Of a stretch of 64,000 nt of DNA, positions 1 through 8,783 are shown piece after piece. Positions within the stretch are counted from its first letter, which is position 1, and every line of letters starts with the position of its first letter. This DNA is from Rhizobium sp. CCGE531 (GTDB lineage Bacteria > Pseudomonadota > Alphaproteobacteria > Rhizobiales > Rhizobiaceae), in the NCBI RefSeq assembly GCF_003627795.1, contig NZ_CP032685.1, forward strand, positions 434,001 through 498,000, written 5' to 3'. Below the pieces are notes generated by a model that saw only the letters and a list, made by a program, of their open reading frames with translations, had not been told where the DNA came from and ran no database searches. The position numbers and the translations under genes are program-made.

Positions 1-868
1 GATAGGGGCTGACGAGGTAAAGGACGACCAATATCGCGGCCTGAATGGCGAGCATGACGATCAGCGACGGCATCAGTTTCCAATCCGAGAGCCGGCCTCC
101 CAACAAGACACCCAATGTTGCTCCGACGCCGTTGAGCAGGAGCACCCAAGGAATAAGCATGGCATCGAGGCCTGTCACTTCCCGCAGGAGCGGCGTGATG
201 TAGGTGAAGGGCACCATTTGCCCGATCATCAGGGCGAGCACGATGAGAAGCGACGTCCAGACCTGCTGGCGGCCAAGAACGCGCACTTCGCGGCTCAGAT
301 GTCCGGACGGCTGAACTTCGGTTTTCGTTGACGGGATCAGAGTCCATATTGCGGCCAATGCGAGGACGCCGACCGAAGTCATGGCCCAAAATGTTGTCCG
401 CCATCCCCAAAGTCCGCCGATCGCCGCGCCGATGGGTACGCCGATAATGTTCGAGACCGTCAGGCCGGCGAGGATGACCGCAACGGCACGTCCCCGGAAC
501 GCCTGCGGGACGAGGCCGACGGCAACCACCATGGCAATGCCGAAATAAGCGCCATGGGCGATCGCGGTCGCAACGCGGAAGAGAAGCATGGTGGCGAAGT
601 CAGGCGCGAGCGCGCAAGCGACCTGCCCCAGGCAAAAGGCGATCGTAAGGGCGATCAGAATGGTCCGACGCGAGACCTGCCGGGTCGCCATGGTCAGGAG
701 CGGGCCGCCGATTGCAATACCCAGCGCGTAACCGGAAACCAGATAGCCGGCAAACGGGATCGAGACACCCAGGCCCTGAGCCACATCCGGGAGAATGCCC
801 GCAATGACGAACTCGGTCGTGCCGAACACAAATGCAGCCAGAAACAAAGCGAACAGGGGTAAGGGCAA
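1..868 (-). CDS. MFS transporter, DHA1 drug/arabinose-efflux type (3' end outside window)
   Basis: The minus-strand reading frame encodes a hydrophobic protein whose first helix contains the segment FGTTEFVIAGILPDVA, a strong hallmark of DHA1 major-facilitator exporters (AraJ/YdhP-like). At least eight membrane segments are visible, with basic loops such as TRQVSRR between helices 2 and 3, as in the MFS motif A region. About 289 residues are present and the C-terminus lies beyond base 1. No ATG fits the start. The best start is TTG at 868, preceded at 6 nt by a GGGAG ribosome-binding site. It probably exports small molecules across the inner membrane by proton antiport; the substrate cannot be read from sequence. 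It is divergent from the GntR gene at 1096 and probably unrelated to it. Confidence 0.85.
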   Translation of the reverse strand, partial: MPLPLFALFLAAFVFGTTEFVIAGILPDVAQGLGVSIPFAGYLVSGYALGIAIGGPLLTMATRQVSRRTILIALTIAFCLGQVACALAPDFATMLLFRVATAIAHGAYFGIAMVVAVGLVPQAFRGRAVAVILAGLTVSNIIGVPIGAAIGGLWGWRTTFWAMTSVGVLALAAIWTLIPSTKTEVQPSGHLSREVRVLGRQQVWTSLLIVLALMIGQMVPFTYITPLLREVTGLDAMLIPWVLLLNGVGATLGVLLGGRLSDWKLMPSLIVMLAIQAAILVVLYLVSPY

Positions 869-1061
869 ATCCAGCTCCCATATAAAGGTATAAGGATTTC
901 TCTAAATTACCGCCGAGGGCGCATCAAGTGCGAGATCTCGTTGTCGACGGCAAGAGCAAAGGAACGAGCCACGCCTGAACCAGTTGTATTCATTCCTCAA
1001 AAGGCGATTTTTCGGATCGTTTTCGGCTGTCAAACATATGCCATTTCAGGGCTGGATCCTT

Positions 1062-1092
1062 GACAAGCCAACAATGTTTGTAAAGGCTTGTC
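1062..1092. promoter_or_regulatory. Inverted repeat just upstream of the GntR gene
   Basis: GACAAGCC at 1062-1069 is repeated in inverse as GGCTTGTC at 1085-1092 with a 15-nt spacer. The right arm ends 3 nt before the ATG at 1096 and covers the only candidate ribosome-binding site (AAGG at 1083-1086). It could be an autoregulatory operator or a leader hairpin limiting translation. The repeat is seen directly; the role is inference. Confidence 0.35.
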
Positions 1093-1095
1093 GCC

Positions 1096-1809
1096 ATGAG
1101 TGAGGTGGCTGATTGGTTATCTTATACAAGTCCGATCAGTCGGAAAAACGCTGCCGAGGCGGTGTTTGATGATATTCGTTCGGCAATTACATCGGGACGG
1201 TTGGCGGTCGGGACACGACTGCCCGCCGAGTCTCAGCTTGCCGCCCGCTATGGCGTCAGCCGCCCGATCATCCGCGAAGCGCTCCGCTCGCTGCAGACAC
1301 TCGGCCTTACCCAGACCCGCACCGGCAGCGGCACCTATGTCGTAACCTCCACGCCCGGTCCGGAACTGCGCTACGGCGGCTATTCCGCGCGCGATCTGAT
1401 CGAGGCGCGACCCTTCATCGAGGTCCCGGCTACCGGTTGGGCGGCGCTTCGGCGCACAGGGCAGCAGCTGGCGCGCCTGCTCGAACTTTGCGATGAGATG
1501 GACGGGCAAGAAGATCCTCTGAAGTGGGTCAATCTGGATTCGGAATTCCACTCGATGATCGCCGAATCTTCGGGAAATGCCGTCTTTTACAAGATCGTGA
1601 TCGATGCCCGCGACGCACTGATGCGGCAGTCGGAGCTCGTCAACATGATGGCGCAGCGCCGCGTGGCCTCGAATGTCGAGCACCGCCGCATCGTCGAGGC
1701 GATTGCGGCGGGATCGGAAGAGGGGGCCATCGCGGCGATGGAAGCGCATCTCGGTCAGGTCAAGCGCGTGGTGACCACGATCATCGGCGAGGATCAGCCG
1801 CACCATTGA
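1096..1809 (+). CDS. GntR family (FadR/FCD subfamily) regulator, probable asparagine/aspartate repressor
   Basis: This 237-residue protein has an N-terminal winged helix of GntR type (about residues 20-85, with RLPAESQLAARYGVSRPIIR and the wing TGSGTYV), followed by an all-helical FCD ligand-binding domain (about 95-225) ending in the usual RVASNVEHRRIVEAIAAG segment. FCD proteins bind small acids or amino acids and repress neighbouring catabolic genes. It converges on the aspartase gene, overlapping it by 29 nt at the 3' ends, and two matching operator-like sites lie in the aspartase/permease promoter region. In Rhizobium etli a regulator (AnsR) governs the ansPAB genes; by position this is the likely counterpart, but orthology was not tested. 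Confidence 0.85.
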   Translation: MSEVADWLSYTSPISRKNAAEAVFDDIRSAITSGRLAVGTRLPAESQLAARYGVSRPIIREALRSLQTLGLTQTRTGSGTYVVTSTPGPELRYGGYSARDLIEARPFIEVPATGWAALRRTGQQLARLLELCDEMDGQEDPLKWVNLDSEFHSMIAESSGNAVFYKIVIDARDALMRQSELVNMMAQRRVASNVEHRRIVEAIAAGSEEGAIAAMEAHLGQVKRVVTTIIGEDQPHH

Positions 1810-3208
1810 CGGCGGCTGGCAGATTGGCGAGCCGCTCCGGACGCAATGCCTCGAAGAGCTCTTCCGCGGTCAGATATCCATGGTCCAGCACGATTTCTGG
1901 CACGGTGCGCCCTGTCGCCAGCGCTTCGCGGGCAACCTTGGTCGCCGCCTGATAGCCGATCAGCGGGTTCAGCGCCGTCGCAAGGCCGATCGATTCCCGC
2001 AGGCGCTGCGCCATGAGGGCGGGATTGGCGGTAATGCCATCGACGCAGCGTTCGGCAAGGATATGGCAGGCCGCTGTCAGATGCATGATGCTTTCCGATA
2101 GCGCGCGCACCATGATCGGTTCGAAGGCATTGAGCTGCAGCTGGCCGGCTTCCGCCGCCATGGTGACGGTGATGTCGTTGCCGATGACGGAGAAGGCCAC
2201 CTGGTTGACCATTTCCGGGATCACCGGATTGACCTTGCCGGGCATGATGCTCGAACCGGCCTGCATCGCCGGCAGCGTGATCTCGCCGATGCCGGCCCGT
2301 GGCCCGGAGGAGAGCAGACGCAGATCGTTGCAGGTCTTCGAAAGCTTGACCGCGACTCGCTTTAATACGCCCGAAAGATGCACGAAGGCGCCGGGATCCT
2401 GCGTTGCCTCGATGAGGTCGCTTGCGGTCACGAGCGGGCGGCCTGTCAGCCGGGTCAGATGCGCACAGGCAAGGGCGGCATAGCCGGCAGGCGCATTGAG
2501 GCCGGTGCCGATGGCGGTGGCGCCAAGATTGACCTCATGGAGCAGGGAAGCTGATTCGAGCAGGCGGGCTCTGTCCTCTCCGAGCATGACGGCGAAGGTC
2601 CTGAATTCCTGTCCGAGCGTCATCGGCACGGCGTCCTGCAGCTGCGTGCGGCCGACTTTCAGGATGCTGTCGAACTCCTTGGCCTTCCGCTCGAAGGCCG
2701 TCTGCAATATCTCCATCGCCGCCGCCAGACCATCGATCGCCTCGATCACCGCGACGTTGACGGCTGTCGGATAGGCATCGTTGGTGGACTGGCTGAGATT
2801 GACGTGATCGTTCGGATGGAGATGGGCATAGTTGCCCTTGGCATGCCCGAGCAGTTCGAGCGCGCGATTGGCGATGACCTCGTTGGCGTTCATGTTGGTC
2901 GAAGTGCCGGCGCCGCCCTGGATGACGTCGACGACGAACTGCTCATGAAGCTCGCCGGCGCGGATTTCACGGCAGGCGCGCACGATGGCATCGAGCCTCT
3001 CCTTGGTGAGCAGGCCAAGCTCATGATTGGCAAGGGCCGCTGCTTCCTTGACGAAGGCAAGGCCGCGGATGAGATGCGTGTAGCGTCCGATCGGCGTGCC
3101 CGTTACCTGGAAGTTTTCGACCGCTCTTGCAGTGTGCACCCCCCAATAGACATCGGCCGGAATATCCTTTTCGCCCAGCAGATCATACTCGCTTCGCGTC
3201 TTGACCAC
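1781..3208 (-). CDS. aspA: Aspartate ammonia-lyase (aspartase)
   Basis: This cytosolic enzyme converts L-aspartate reversibly to fumarate and ammonia. The 475-residue protein has the full fumarase/aspartase architecture: GTSTNMNANEVIANRA near residues 101-116, SQSTNDAYPTAV near 139-150, and the superfamily signature GSSIMPGKVNP at 318-328, whose Ser is the catalytic base. Length matches the family (about 470-480). It is divergent from the permease/asparaginase pair at 3487-5897, so asparagine would be imported, hydrolysed to aspartate and sent to the TCA cycle as fumarate. The R. etli equivalent is called ansB. Its 3' end overlaps the convergent GntR gene. Fumarase is excluded because the N-terminal motifs and the neighbourhood fit aspartase. 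Confidence 0.93.
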   Translation of the reverse strand: MVKTRSEYDLLGEKDIPADVYWGVHTARAVENFQVTGTPIGRYTHLIRGLAFVKEAAALANHELGLLTKERLDAIVRACREIRAGELHEQFVVDVIQGGAGTSTNMNANEVIANRALELLGHAKGNYAHLHPNDHVNLSQSTNDAYPTAVNVAVIEAIDGLAAAMEILQTAFERKAKEFDSILKVGRTQLQDAVPMTLGQEFRTFAVMLGEDRARLLESASLLHEVNLGATAIGTGLNAPAGYAALACAHLTRLTGRPLVTASDLIEATQDPGAFVHLSGVLKRVAVKLSKTCNDLRLLSSGPRAGIGEITLPAMQAGSSIMPGKVNPVIPEMVNQVAFSVIGNDITVTMAAEAGQLQLNAFEPIMVRALSESIMHLTAACHILAERCVDGITANPALMAQRLRESIGLATALNPLIGYQAATKVAREALATGRTVPEIVLDHGYLTAEELFEALRPERLANLPAAVNGAADPRR

Positions 3209-3247
3209 ATTATCCTCCTACGGTCGAAATCACACTTTATCTGTCAA

Positions 3248-3363
3248 GCTGTATGACAGATATAAAACCTGTTATCGATTGCGCCGAACCGCGTCAATAA
3301 GCCTGCGGCTGGGTTGACCAGCGCCAAACTCTATGGCTAAGAAGAAAAAATCTGTCATACAGC
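3248..3363. promoter_or_regulatory. Mirrored operator pair in the aspA / permease divergent promoter
   Basis: The 14-mer GCTGTATGACAGAT occurs at 3248-3261 and its exact reverse complement at 3350-3363. Each contains TGTnnnACA, the core pattern of many FCD-type GntR operators. The first copy lies 40 nt upstream of aspA and the second 124 nt upstream of the permease gene, so each would control one side. The GntR protein encoded at 1096-1809 is the obvious candidate binder; that link is inference. Confidence 0.6.
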
Positions 3364-3486
3364 ATTACAGCATGACCGGCGATCAGAAGCTTCGATCGAC
3401 GGCTTGATTAAAGCGAAAGGGCATCCTGTCGGGTGCAAACAAGCACCCCGGACCCGTCCACGGACAAACGGCTCAAGGGAGGAGCA

Positions 3487-4938
3487 ATGTCAGTCGAAAC
3501 CATCCAGAATGTGCCGGCGGAACGCCAGCCGCCGGCCAATGAAGACCTTGGCTATCACAAGGCCTTGAAGCCGCGCCAGATCCAGATGATCGCCATTGGC
3601 GGCGCGATCGGCACCGGTCTTTTCCTTGGTGCTGGCGGGCGGCTCGCCGCAGCCGGTCCGGCCCTGATCTTCGTCTATGCGCTCTGCGGCTTCTTCGCCT
3701 TCCTGGTGCTGCGTGCGCTCGGCGAATTGATCATGCACCGTCCGAGCTCCGGCTCCTTCGTCTCCTATGCCCGCGAGTTCTACGGCGAGAAAATGGCCTT
3801 TGCCGTCGGCTGGATGTACTGGCTGAACTGGGCGATGACCTCGGTTGCCGATGTGACGGCCGTCGCGCTCTACATGAATTTCTTCAAGCACTACGTTCCC
3901 TGGCTCGCCGGCATCGATCAGTGGGTCTTCGCGCTCATCGCGCTGATGGTGGTGCTGGTCATGAACCTGCTATCCGTCAAGGTTTTCGGCGAACTCGAAT
4001 TCTGGTTCAGCCTGATCAAGGTTCTGGCGCTTGCCAGCTTCCTGGTCATCGGCATCTATTTCGTCGTCTCGGGAACGCCGATCGCCGGCCATACGGCTGG
4101 TTTCAGCATCATCAGTGACAGCGGCGGCTTTTTCCCCAATGGCATCCTGCCTGCCTTCGTCATCATACAAGGCGTGGTCTTTGCCTATGCGTCGATCGAG
4201 CTGATCGGCACGACTGCCGGCGAAACGGAAGATCCGCGCAAGGTGATGCCGGGCGCGATCCGCACCGTGGTTGCGCGCCTGCTGATCTTCTATGTCGGCT
4301 CGGTGCTGCTTCTGTCGCTGCTTTTGCCCTATACGGCCTATAAGGCCGGCGAGAGCCCCTTCGTCACCTTCTTCGGGACGATCGGCATCCAAGGCGCCGA
4401 CGTCATCATGAACCTGGTCGTACTGACGGCCGTGCTGTCATCGCTCAATGCCGGCCTTTATTCCACCGGCCGCATCCTGCATTCGATGGCGGTTTCCGGC
4501 TCGGCGCCGGCGGCGCTTGCCAGGATGAACAGGGCGGGCGTGCCCTATGGCGGCATTGCGGTCACGGCCGCCGTGACCGTCATCGGCGTGGCATTGAACG
4601 CCGTGGTGCCGTCGGCCGCATTCGAGATTGCGCTCAATCTCTCGGCACTCGGCATCATCTCCGCCTGGGCCGTCATCGTACTGTGCCAGCTGAAGCTCTG
4701 GAAGCTTGCGAAGCGCGGCGAGATGGCCCGTCCGGATTTCCGCATGTTCGGCGCGCCCTATACCGGCATCCTGACCCTGGTCTTCCTCTTCGCGGTGCTG
4801 GTGCTGATGGCGCTCGACTATCCTGTCGGCACCTGGACGATCGCGTCGCTCATCCTGATCGCTCCGGCCCTGGTCATCGGCTGGTATCTGCTGCGCGACC
4901 GTATCCACCGGCTGGCGGCTGAGCGGGGCCAGGCGTGA
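3487..4938 (+). CDS. ansP: Amino-acid permease of the APC superfamily (AnsP/GabP/ProY-like)
   Basis: This is an inner-membrane proton/amino-acid symporter, probably for L-asparagine. The 483-residue protein begins with [22 protein letters not shown], the helix-1 signature of the AAT family of APC permeases, and shows about 12 hydrophobic segments with [15 protein letters not shown] in helix 6. I chose ATG 3487 because a GGGAGGA ribosome-binding site precedes it; a GTG at 3433 is in frame but lacks one. Its stop overlaps the asparaginase start by 4 nt, so the two are translationally coupled. The substrate is inferred from the adjacent asparaginase and aspartase; related GABA or proline permeases cannot be excluded by sequence alone. 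Confidence 0.85.
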   Translation: MSVETIQNVPAERQPPANEDLGYHKALKPRQIQMIAIGGAIGTGLFLGAGGRLAAAGPALIFVYALCGFFAFLVLRALGELIMHRPSSGSFVSYAREFYGEKMAFAVGWMYWLNWAMTSVADVTAVALYMNFFKHYVPWLAGIDQWVFALIALMVVLVMNLLSVKVFGELEFWFSLIKVLALASFLVIGIYFVVSGTPIAGHTAGFSIISDSGGFFPNGILPAFVIIQGVVFAYASIELIGTTAGETEDPRKVMPGAIRTVVARLLIFYVGSVLLLSLLLPYTAYKAGESPFVTFFGTIGIQGADVIMNLVVLTAVLSSLNAGLYSTGRILHSMAVSGSAPAALARMNRAGVPYGGIAVTAAVTVIGVALNAVVPSAAFEIALNLSALGIISAWAVIVLCQLKLWKLAKRGEMARPDFRMFGAPYTGILTLVFLFAVLVLMALDYPVGTWTIASLILIAPALVIGWYLLRDRIHRLAAERGQA

Positions 4939-5897
4939 CGACTGAACGGATCAATCCGCTGGTGGCAGTCATTGCCACCGGCGGCACCATTGCGAGCGAG
5001 CGCGCCGACAACGGCGCCAGCTCGCCGTCTCTGACAGGCGAAAGCCTGCTGGCGTTGCTGCCCGACATGCCTGTCGATCTCAAGCCCATCGAACTGATGG
5101 CGAAGGATTCGGCGAGCCTCACGCTTGCCGACATGCAGGCTATCAGCGACAAGGTGGGTGAATTGCTTGACGATGCCGCCGTCAGCGGCGTCGTCATCCT
5201 GCACGGCACCGACGCGATGGAAGAGACGGCGCTGCTCGTCCACCTGCAGCATGGGCTGAACAAGCCCGTCGTGTTTACGGGTGCGCAGTTTACCGCGGAT
5301 CATCCCAAGGCTGACGGACCCGCCAACCTTGCCGCCGCCGTTGCCGCCGCTATCGATCCGGTCAATGCCGCGCGCGGCGTGCTCGTTTGTTTTGGCGGCC
5401 GGCTGCTGCCGGCTTGGGGGCTTTATAAGCATTCGTCGGATGTTTCCGACGCTTTTCGGCAATCGCGGCCGCTCGAAAATCCGCCAAGCCCGCGCCTTGC
5501 GGCAGCGCTCGACAGCGTGCGCATCGATGTGGTGGCGATCTATCCAGGTTGCGACTCGATACACGTGGATGCCAGCCTGAGGGCCGGCGCCCATGGCATT
5601 GTTCTGGCGGCCCTCGGCTCGGGCAATGCCAATTCGTATCTGGTCGAAGCTGTCAGGCGCTGCGCCGATGTCGGCGTGCCTGTCGCGGTCTCCAGCCGAG
5701 TGCCGGACGGATTGCTCGTCTCAAGCTATGGCGGCGGCGGTGGCGGGCATGATCTTGCCGATGCCGGCGCCACTCACTCCTCCACCTTGCGGCCGGGGCA
5801 GGCGAGAATCCTGCTGGCAGCCCTCGTCGCCTCCCACGCTAGCGCTAAAGTCATCGAGCAGGCATTTGCGGACTTCGGAGCCAACGCCACACCCTGA
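4935..5897 (+). CDS. ansA: L-asparaginase, classical bacterial type
   Basis: It hydrolyses L-asparagine to aspartate and ammonia, probably in the cytoplasm because no signal peptide is visible. The 320-residue protein has both active-site signatures of class 1 asparaginases: ATGGTIAS, with nucleophile Thr18, and LHGTDAMEE, with the catalytic Thr92-Asp93 pair. Lys166 in [15 protein letters not shown] matches the third catalytic site. The Thr that usually follows HGTD is Ala here, which lies outside the catalytic pair. It is translationally coupled to the upstream permease. The AnsA originally described in the R. etli ans operon is, as I recall, an atypical type without these motifs, so this locus would carry a different asparaginase class in the same role. 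Confidence 0.9.
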   Translation: MTTERINPLVAVIATGGTIASERADNGASSPSLTGESLLALLPDMPVDLKPIELMAKDSASLTLADMQAISDKVGELLDDAAVSGVVILHGTDAMEETALLVHLQHGLNKPVVFTGAQFTADHPKADGPANLAAAVAAAIDPVNAARGVLVCFGGRLLPAWGLYKHSSDVSDAFRQSRPLENPPSPRLAAALDSVRIDVVAIYPGCDSIHVDASLRAGAHGIVLAALGSGNANSYLVEAVRRCADVGVPVAVSSRVPDGLLVSSYGGGGGGHDLADAGATHSSTLRPGQARILLAALVASHASAKVIEQAFADFGANATP

Positions 5898-5902
5898 AGG
5901 CC

Positions 5903-5918
5903 TGGGCTTTCGAGCCCA
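5903..5918 (+). terminator. Small hairpin just downstream of the asparaginase gene
   Basis: TGGGCT-TTCG-AGCCCA forms a 6-bp stem with a TTCG tetraloop 6 nt after the asparaginase stop codon. There is no T-tract, so it is more likely an mRNA 3'-end stabiliser or a weak Rho-assisted terminator than a standard intrinsic terminator. The rest of the stretch to 6127 shows nothing recognisable. Confidence 0.3.
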
Positions 5919-6127
5919 TCAGGGGCTTCGATTGCGCAAGAGCGAGCCGGCGGGTTCGTATCCCATCAAGGCTATCATCAAAATCGAGCCGATATAGCCG
6001 GTTTAACTGCGCAGGGTCCGATTAGAACAATAGTTCAACGAGCGTTGATTATTCCGTCGTGAATGGTCGCGACGGCCGGTCGACGGGGATTTCCGTCGTG
6101 CTTTTCGGTCGCCGCCAGCCCGATGGA

Positions 6128-6586
6128 TTATTCTCCGGAAGCGGCCGCCGAACTTCCGACATCGATGGCGTTCAGTTCCTGCCGCAGCGTCTGGATTTTT
6201 TTAGGTCCGTTAAGCTGCGCAAATTCCAGCTGCGCTTTTTGCCAGAGGGGTTCTGCTTGCTTGTGGAGGCGGCGGCCTTGGTCTGTAAGTTCAATGATAC
6301 GAACTCGGCCGTCCGTCAGAGACGGCTTCATCGTGACAAAGCCGTCGCGCTCAAGAAAGCCGACCATCTTTCCCATAGCCGTCCGCTCGATATCGAGCCG
6401 CTCGGCGAGAGTGTTCACAGCAGCCCCGCCCGCTTCTTCAAGGGCGGCGAGGCTCAAAAACTGCGTGATACGTAGTCCGGTTGGCTCTAGGCGGCTATCA
6501 TAGAAACGGGTAATCTGCCGAGCAGCCTTTCTCATGGCGGAGCAGGTGCATTGATCGATTCCTAGCGGTTGGTTAGCTGTCAACAT
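6128..6586 (-). CDS. MarR family transcriptional regulator
   Basis: This 152-residue protein has a MarR fold: a dimerising N-terminus with QCTCSAMRKAARQITRFYD, then a winged helix with LAERLDIERTAMGKMVGFLERDGFV and the wing LTDGRVRIIELTDQGR. The QCTC segment (two Cys one residue apart) near residue 15 could make it redox- or electrophile-sensing, as in several MarR proteins; that is inference. ATG 6586 is chosen because AGAGGA precedes it by 7 nt; an upstream in-frame start at 6625 lacks a site. It is the last gene of a minus-strand set with an NmrA-like protein, a SnoaL-like protein and an SDR enzyme, whose promoter carries two palindromes that may be its operators. Confidence 0.88.
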   Translation of the reverse strand: MLTANQPLGIDQCTCSAMRKAARQITRFYDSRLEPTGLRITQFLSLAALEEAGGAAVNTLAERLDIERTAMGKMVGFLERDGFVTMKPSLTDGRVRIIELTDQGRRLHKQAEPLWQKAQLEFAQLNGPKKIQTLRQELNAIDVGSSAAASGE

Positions 6587-6620
6587 CTCAATTTCCTCTC
6601 GAGAGCCGTGCATTGCTAAA

Positions 6621-6660
6621 GCCATGGGCAGGAAAATTCTGAAAATCTCCTGCCCATGGC
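6621..6660 (-). terminator. Perfect 13-bp hairpin between the SDR and MarR genes
   Basis: GCCATGGGCAGGA at 6621-6633 is exactly complementary to TCCTGCCCATGGC at 6648-6660, with a 14-nt loop. It sits between the SDR stop codon (6693) and the MarR start (6586), with TTT after the minus-strand arm. It could be a partial terminator reducing MarR expression, or an operator, since each arm itself contains CCATGG. Structure is seen; role is inferred. Confidence 0.5.
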
Positions 6661-6692
6661 CTGCTTATAGATACCGGCGGCCTTCCCCACTA

Positions 6693-7409
6693 TCAGAACA
6701 TGCCTTGGGGAGGCGTGATATAGCCGGGATCTACGGCTGCAAGCGTACTCTTCAGCAAAGTCGTTCCCTCGTCAGCCATGATTTCGCTCTTGCCAATGGT
6801 GAGCGCATCATAGGTCCGGCGCACGACGTCCGCTGGATTGGCCTTCGGGACGTCGATGCCGTTGGTCAGATCTGTATCGACGAAGCCTACGTGAAGACCG
6901 AGAACCTGGATGCCGCGATCACGAAGGTGATGCCGGAGCTGGTTCGTGAAGCTCCATGCGGCCGCTTTTGAGGCGGCGTATGGAGTCAGGATTGGCCGTG
7001 GCAGCCACACGATGTCAGACAGAACATTGATGATGGCGGCATGGGACTTGTTCGAGAGTGCTTGCTCGAAGGCTTGGCTCACGCGGACCACGCCGTAGTA
7101 GTTGGTATCGAAGAGACGCTGCGACTGAGTTTCGAAATCCTCCGCCAGTGGTCCGTCGATCAGAGCGGCAATGCCCGCATTGTTGACCAGAATGTTGGTA
7201 TCAGCGGCGATTTCGGCGGCGGTGGCGATCGATGCCTTTTCGGTGACATCGATCTGGACTGGAATGATACCCGGCTCGCTAAAGCCGCTGGTGTTGCGCA
7301 TCCCCGCATAGACCTTGGAGGCTCCTCGGCGGACGGCTTCGCGGGCGAAGGCCAAGCCCAGACCGCGATTGGCACCGGTGATGAAGACTGTGTTGTTGGC
7401 GACGTCCAT
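6693..7409 (-). CDS. Short-chain dehydrogenase/reductase
   Basis: This is a cytosolic NAD(P)-dependent oxidoreductase of the classical SDR family, 238 residues. The cofactor motif TGANRGLG is at residues 11-18, the structural NNAG motif near 96-99, and the catalytic YAASK near 147-151, with an upstream Ser in NVLSDIVW completing the triad. The ANRGLG cofactor loop and basic residues nearby suggest NADPH. The substrate is unknown. It lies between a SnoaL-like gene and a MarR gene in the same direction. Such small sets, with an NmrA-like protein and a stress regulator, are commonly induced by electrophiles or quinones, but nothing in the sequence proves that here. Confidence 0.9.
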   Translation of the reverse strand: MDVANNTVFITGANRGLGLAFAREAVRRGASKVYAGMRNTSGFSEPGIIPVQIDVTEKASIATAAEIAADTNILVNNAGIAALIDGPLAEDFETQSQRLFDTNYYGVVRVSQAFEQALSNKSHAAIINVLSDIVWLPRPILTPYAASKAAAWSFTNQLRHHLRDRGIQVLGLHVGFVDTDLTNGIDVPKANPADVVRRTYDALTIGKSEIMADEGTTLLKSTLAAVDPGYITPPQGMF

Positions 7410-7480
7410 GACTGAATTTCCTTTCTAAAACAGTGAGGGGCAGGGCAACGTTGCGCCTACTGGCGCGATGGGTGTTGGGT

Positions 7481-7852
7481 TCAAAGAAAGAGGTCTTCCG
7501 GCAACTTTCCGGAGAGTGCTCCCCGCAGATGAGCGGAGAGGGCCATGACCGAGCCAAGCGGGCTCATTCGGACGCTCACCCGCGGCACGGAGCCATCGGG
7601 ATTACGATCCACGACAACCGTGGCGGTGAGTTTTTCGCCACTGGTTAATTCGGCTTGGTACTCGAGGAAAAGCCTCGATCCGACGGTCTCCAGAAACGCG
7701 GGGCTCTGCGAAGCGTAGAAGGTTCCGACGGTATTGACAGTGAGCTTGATCTCTTCGCGTCCGATGACAGGCCCTCTTATTACGGAACTGGTGAGCTCCG
7801 CGTCGGCCGTCAGGTCGTCCAGGAAGGGATGACGTTCATGTTCATATGCCAT
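7481..7852 (-). CDS. SnoaL-like / NTF2-fold protein
   Basis: This small cytosolic protein (123 residues) has the size and pattern of an NTF2-like cone fold: an N-terminal helix with HPFLDDLTADAEL, then beta strands including GREEIKLTVNTVGTFY and RLFLEYQAEL. Members are small isomerases, hydrolases or ligand-binding proteins, and no specific catalytic signature is recognised. ATG 7852 is chosen because AGGAG precedes it by 8 nt; the GTG at 7882, which would overlap the NmrA-like gene, has no ribosome-binding site. It lies 26 nt after the NmrA-like gene and is probably cotranscribed with it. Confidence 0.75.
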   Translation of the reverse strand: MAYEHERHPFLDDLTADAELTSSVIRGPVIGREEIKLTVNTVGTFYASQSPAFLETVGSRLFLEYQAELTSGEKLTATVVVDRNPDGSVPRVSVRMSPLGSVMALSAHLRGALSGKLPEDLFL

Positions 7853-7878
7853 TGCAATGTCTCCTGTCTGCTCGACCG

Positions 7879-8760
7879 TCACTCGAAGGCGGCGCGATTG
7901 TTTGTGATGAATTGCTTGACCGTCAGTGCGGGAGTTCCGGTGATCTTCTCGACTGCGTCGTTCGTTCCCGAGAAGACGCGGTCGCGATAGTTCTGTGCGA
8001 CTTCAACCAGGTGCTGCACTAGGAACGGCGGGAACTTGTAAAGATTTTCCATCTTGTCCTTGAATTCCTCGATCGAGGTCGGCGCGTATTCGATCTTCAC
8101 GCCAAGGACGTCGCTCATGATGGCGGCGATCTCGGTGTGGTTCATCTCGACAGGACCGTGGAGAGGGTAGATCTTGCCTTCGTGGCCCTGCGGATGGGCG
8201 AGAAGATGAGCGATCACCCGACCCTGGTCATCAGTGGGAATAGGTGCATGGCGACCGTTCTCGAAGGGGAACTGGATCTTCCGCATTGCCCAGATTTCCT
8301 TTGCGAAATGCGGGTAGACGAGCCAGTCGGCAAAGAACGTTGGACGCAGGTGGGTTGTCGGGACGCCCGACCAGTCGAAGATACGCTCCGAAACCCAGTG
8401 ATCTTGTGCCGCGTGGCTTGTCGATTCCCGACGAGCTGAGATCTGCGACATGTTGACGATCGTCGACACGCCAGTTTCCTTGGCGGCCTGTGCGAAATAG
8501 GCCGCTGCCCCAACGATCCCGGGCGCTATCGGATGCAGGAAATAGGCAGACCTGATGCCTTCCATGGCGGCCCGGATGGCATCGATATCGGTGAAATCAC
8601 CGATGGCGGTTTCAAGGCCGCGCTGTCTCAGGGCTGCTGCCCGGTCATCGTCCGAGCGCACATAGGCACGAACAGTTTTGCCCATCTTGAGCAGTTCGTC
8701 GATGGCGGCCGTCCCAGTTCTTCCGGTCGCACCGCTTACAAGTATTTCAGCTTGGCTCAC
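7879..8760 (-). CDS. NmrA-like NAD(P)-binding protein (atypical SDR)
   Basis: This 293-residue protein opens with ILVSGATGRTGTAAI, the glycine-rich dinucleotide motif of atypical SDRs of the NmrA/QOR2 type (GATGxxG), and contains YFLHPIAPG and HLRPTFFADW, typical of the NAD(P)H-binding redox-sensor or quinone-reductase subgroup. No YxxxK triad is apparent. GTG 8760 is preferred because GAGGAG lies 8 nt upstream; a far upstream ATG at 8820 would sit inside an operator palindrome. It heads the minus-strand gene set that ends with the MarR gene. The likely role is quinone or aldehyde reduction, or redox sensing. Confidence 0.85.
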   Translation of the reverse strand: MSQAEILVSGATGRTGTAAIDELLKMGKTVRAYVRSDDDRAAALRQRGLETAIGDFTDIDAIRAAMEGIRSAYFLHPIAPGIVGAAAYFAQAAKETGVSTIVNMSQISARRESTSHAAQDHWVSERIFDWSGVPTTHLRPTFFADWLVYPHFAKEIWAMRKIQFPFENGRHAPIPTDDQGRVIAHLLAHPQGHEGKIYPLHGPVEMNHTEIAAIMSDVLGVKIEYAPTSIEEFKDKMENLYKFPPFLVQHLVEVAQNYRDRVFSGTNDAVEKITGTPALTVKQFITNNRAAFE

Positions 8761-8783
8761 GATCTTCACTCCTCGATCTGATA

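Noticed and set aside
554..862. 102-codon open frame on the plus strand
   Set aside because: Antisense to the MFS gene at 1-868 and without a ribosome-binding site or recognisable domain.
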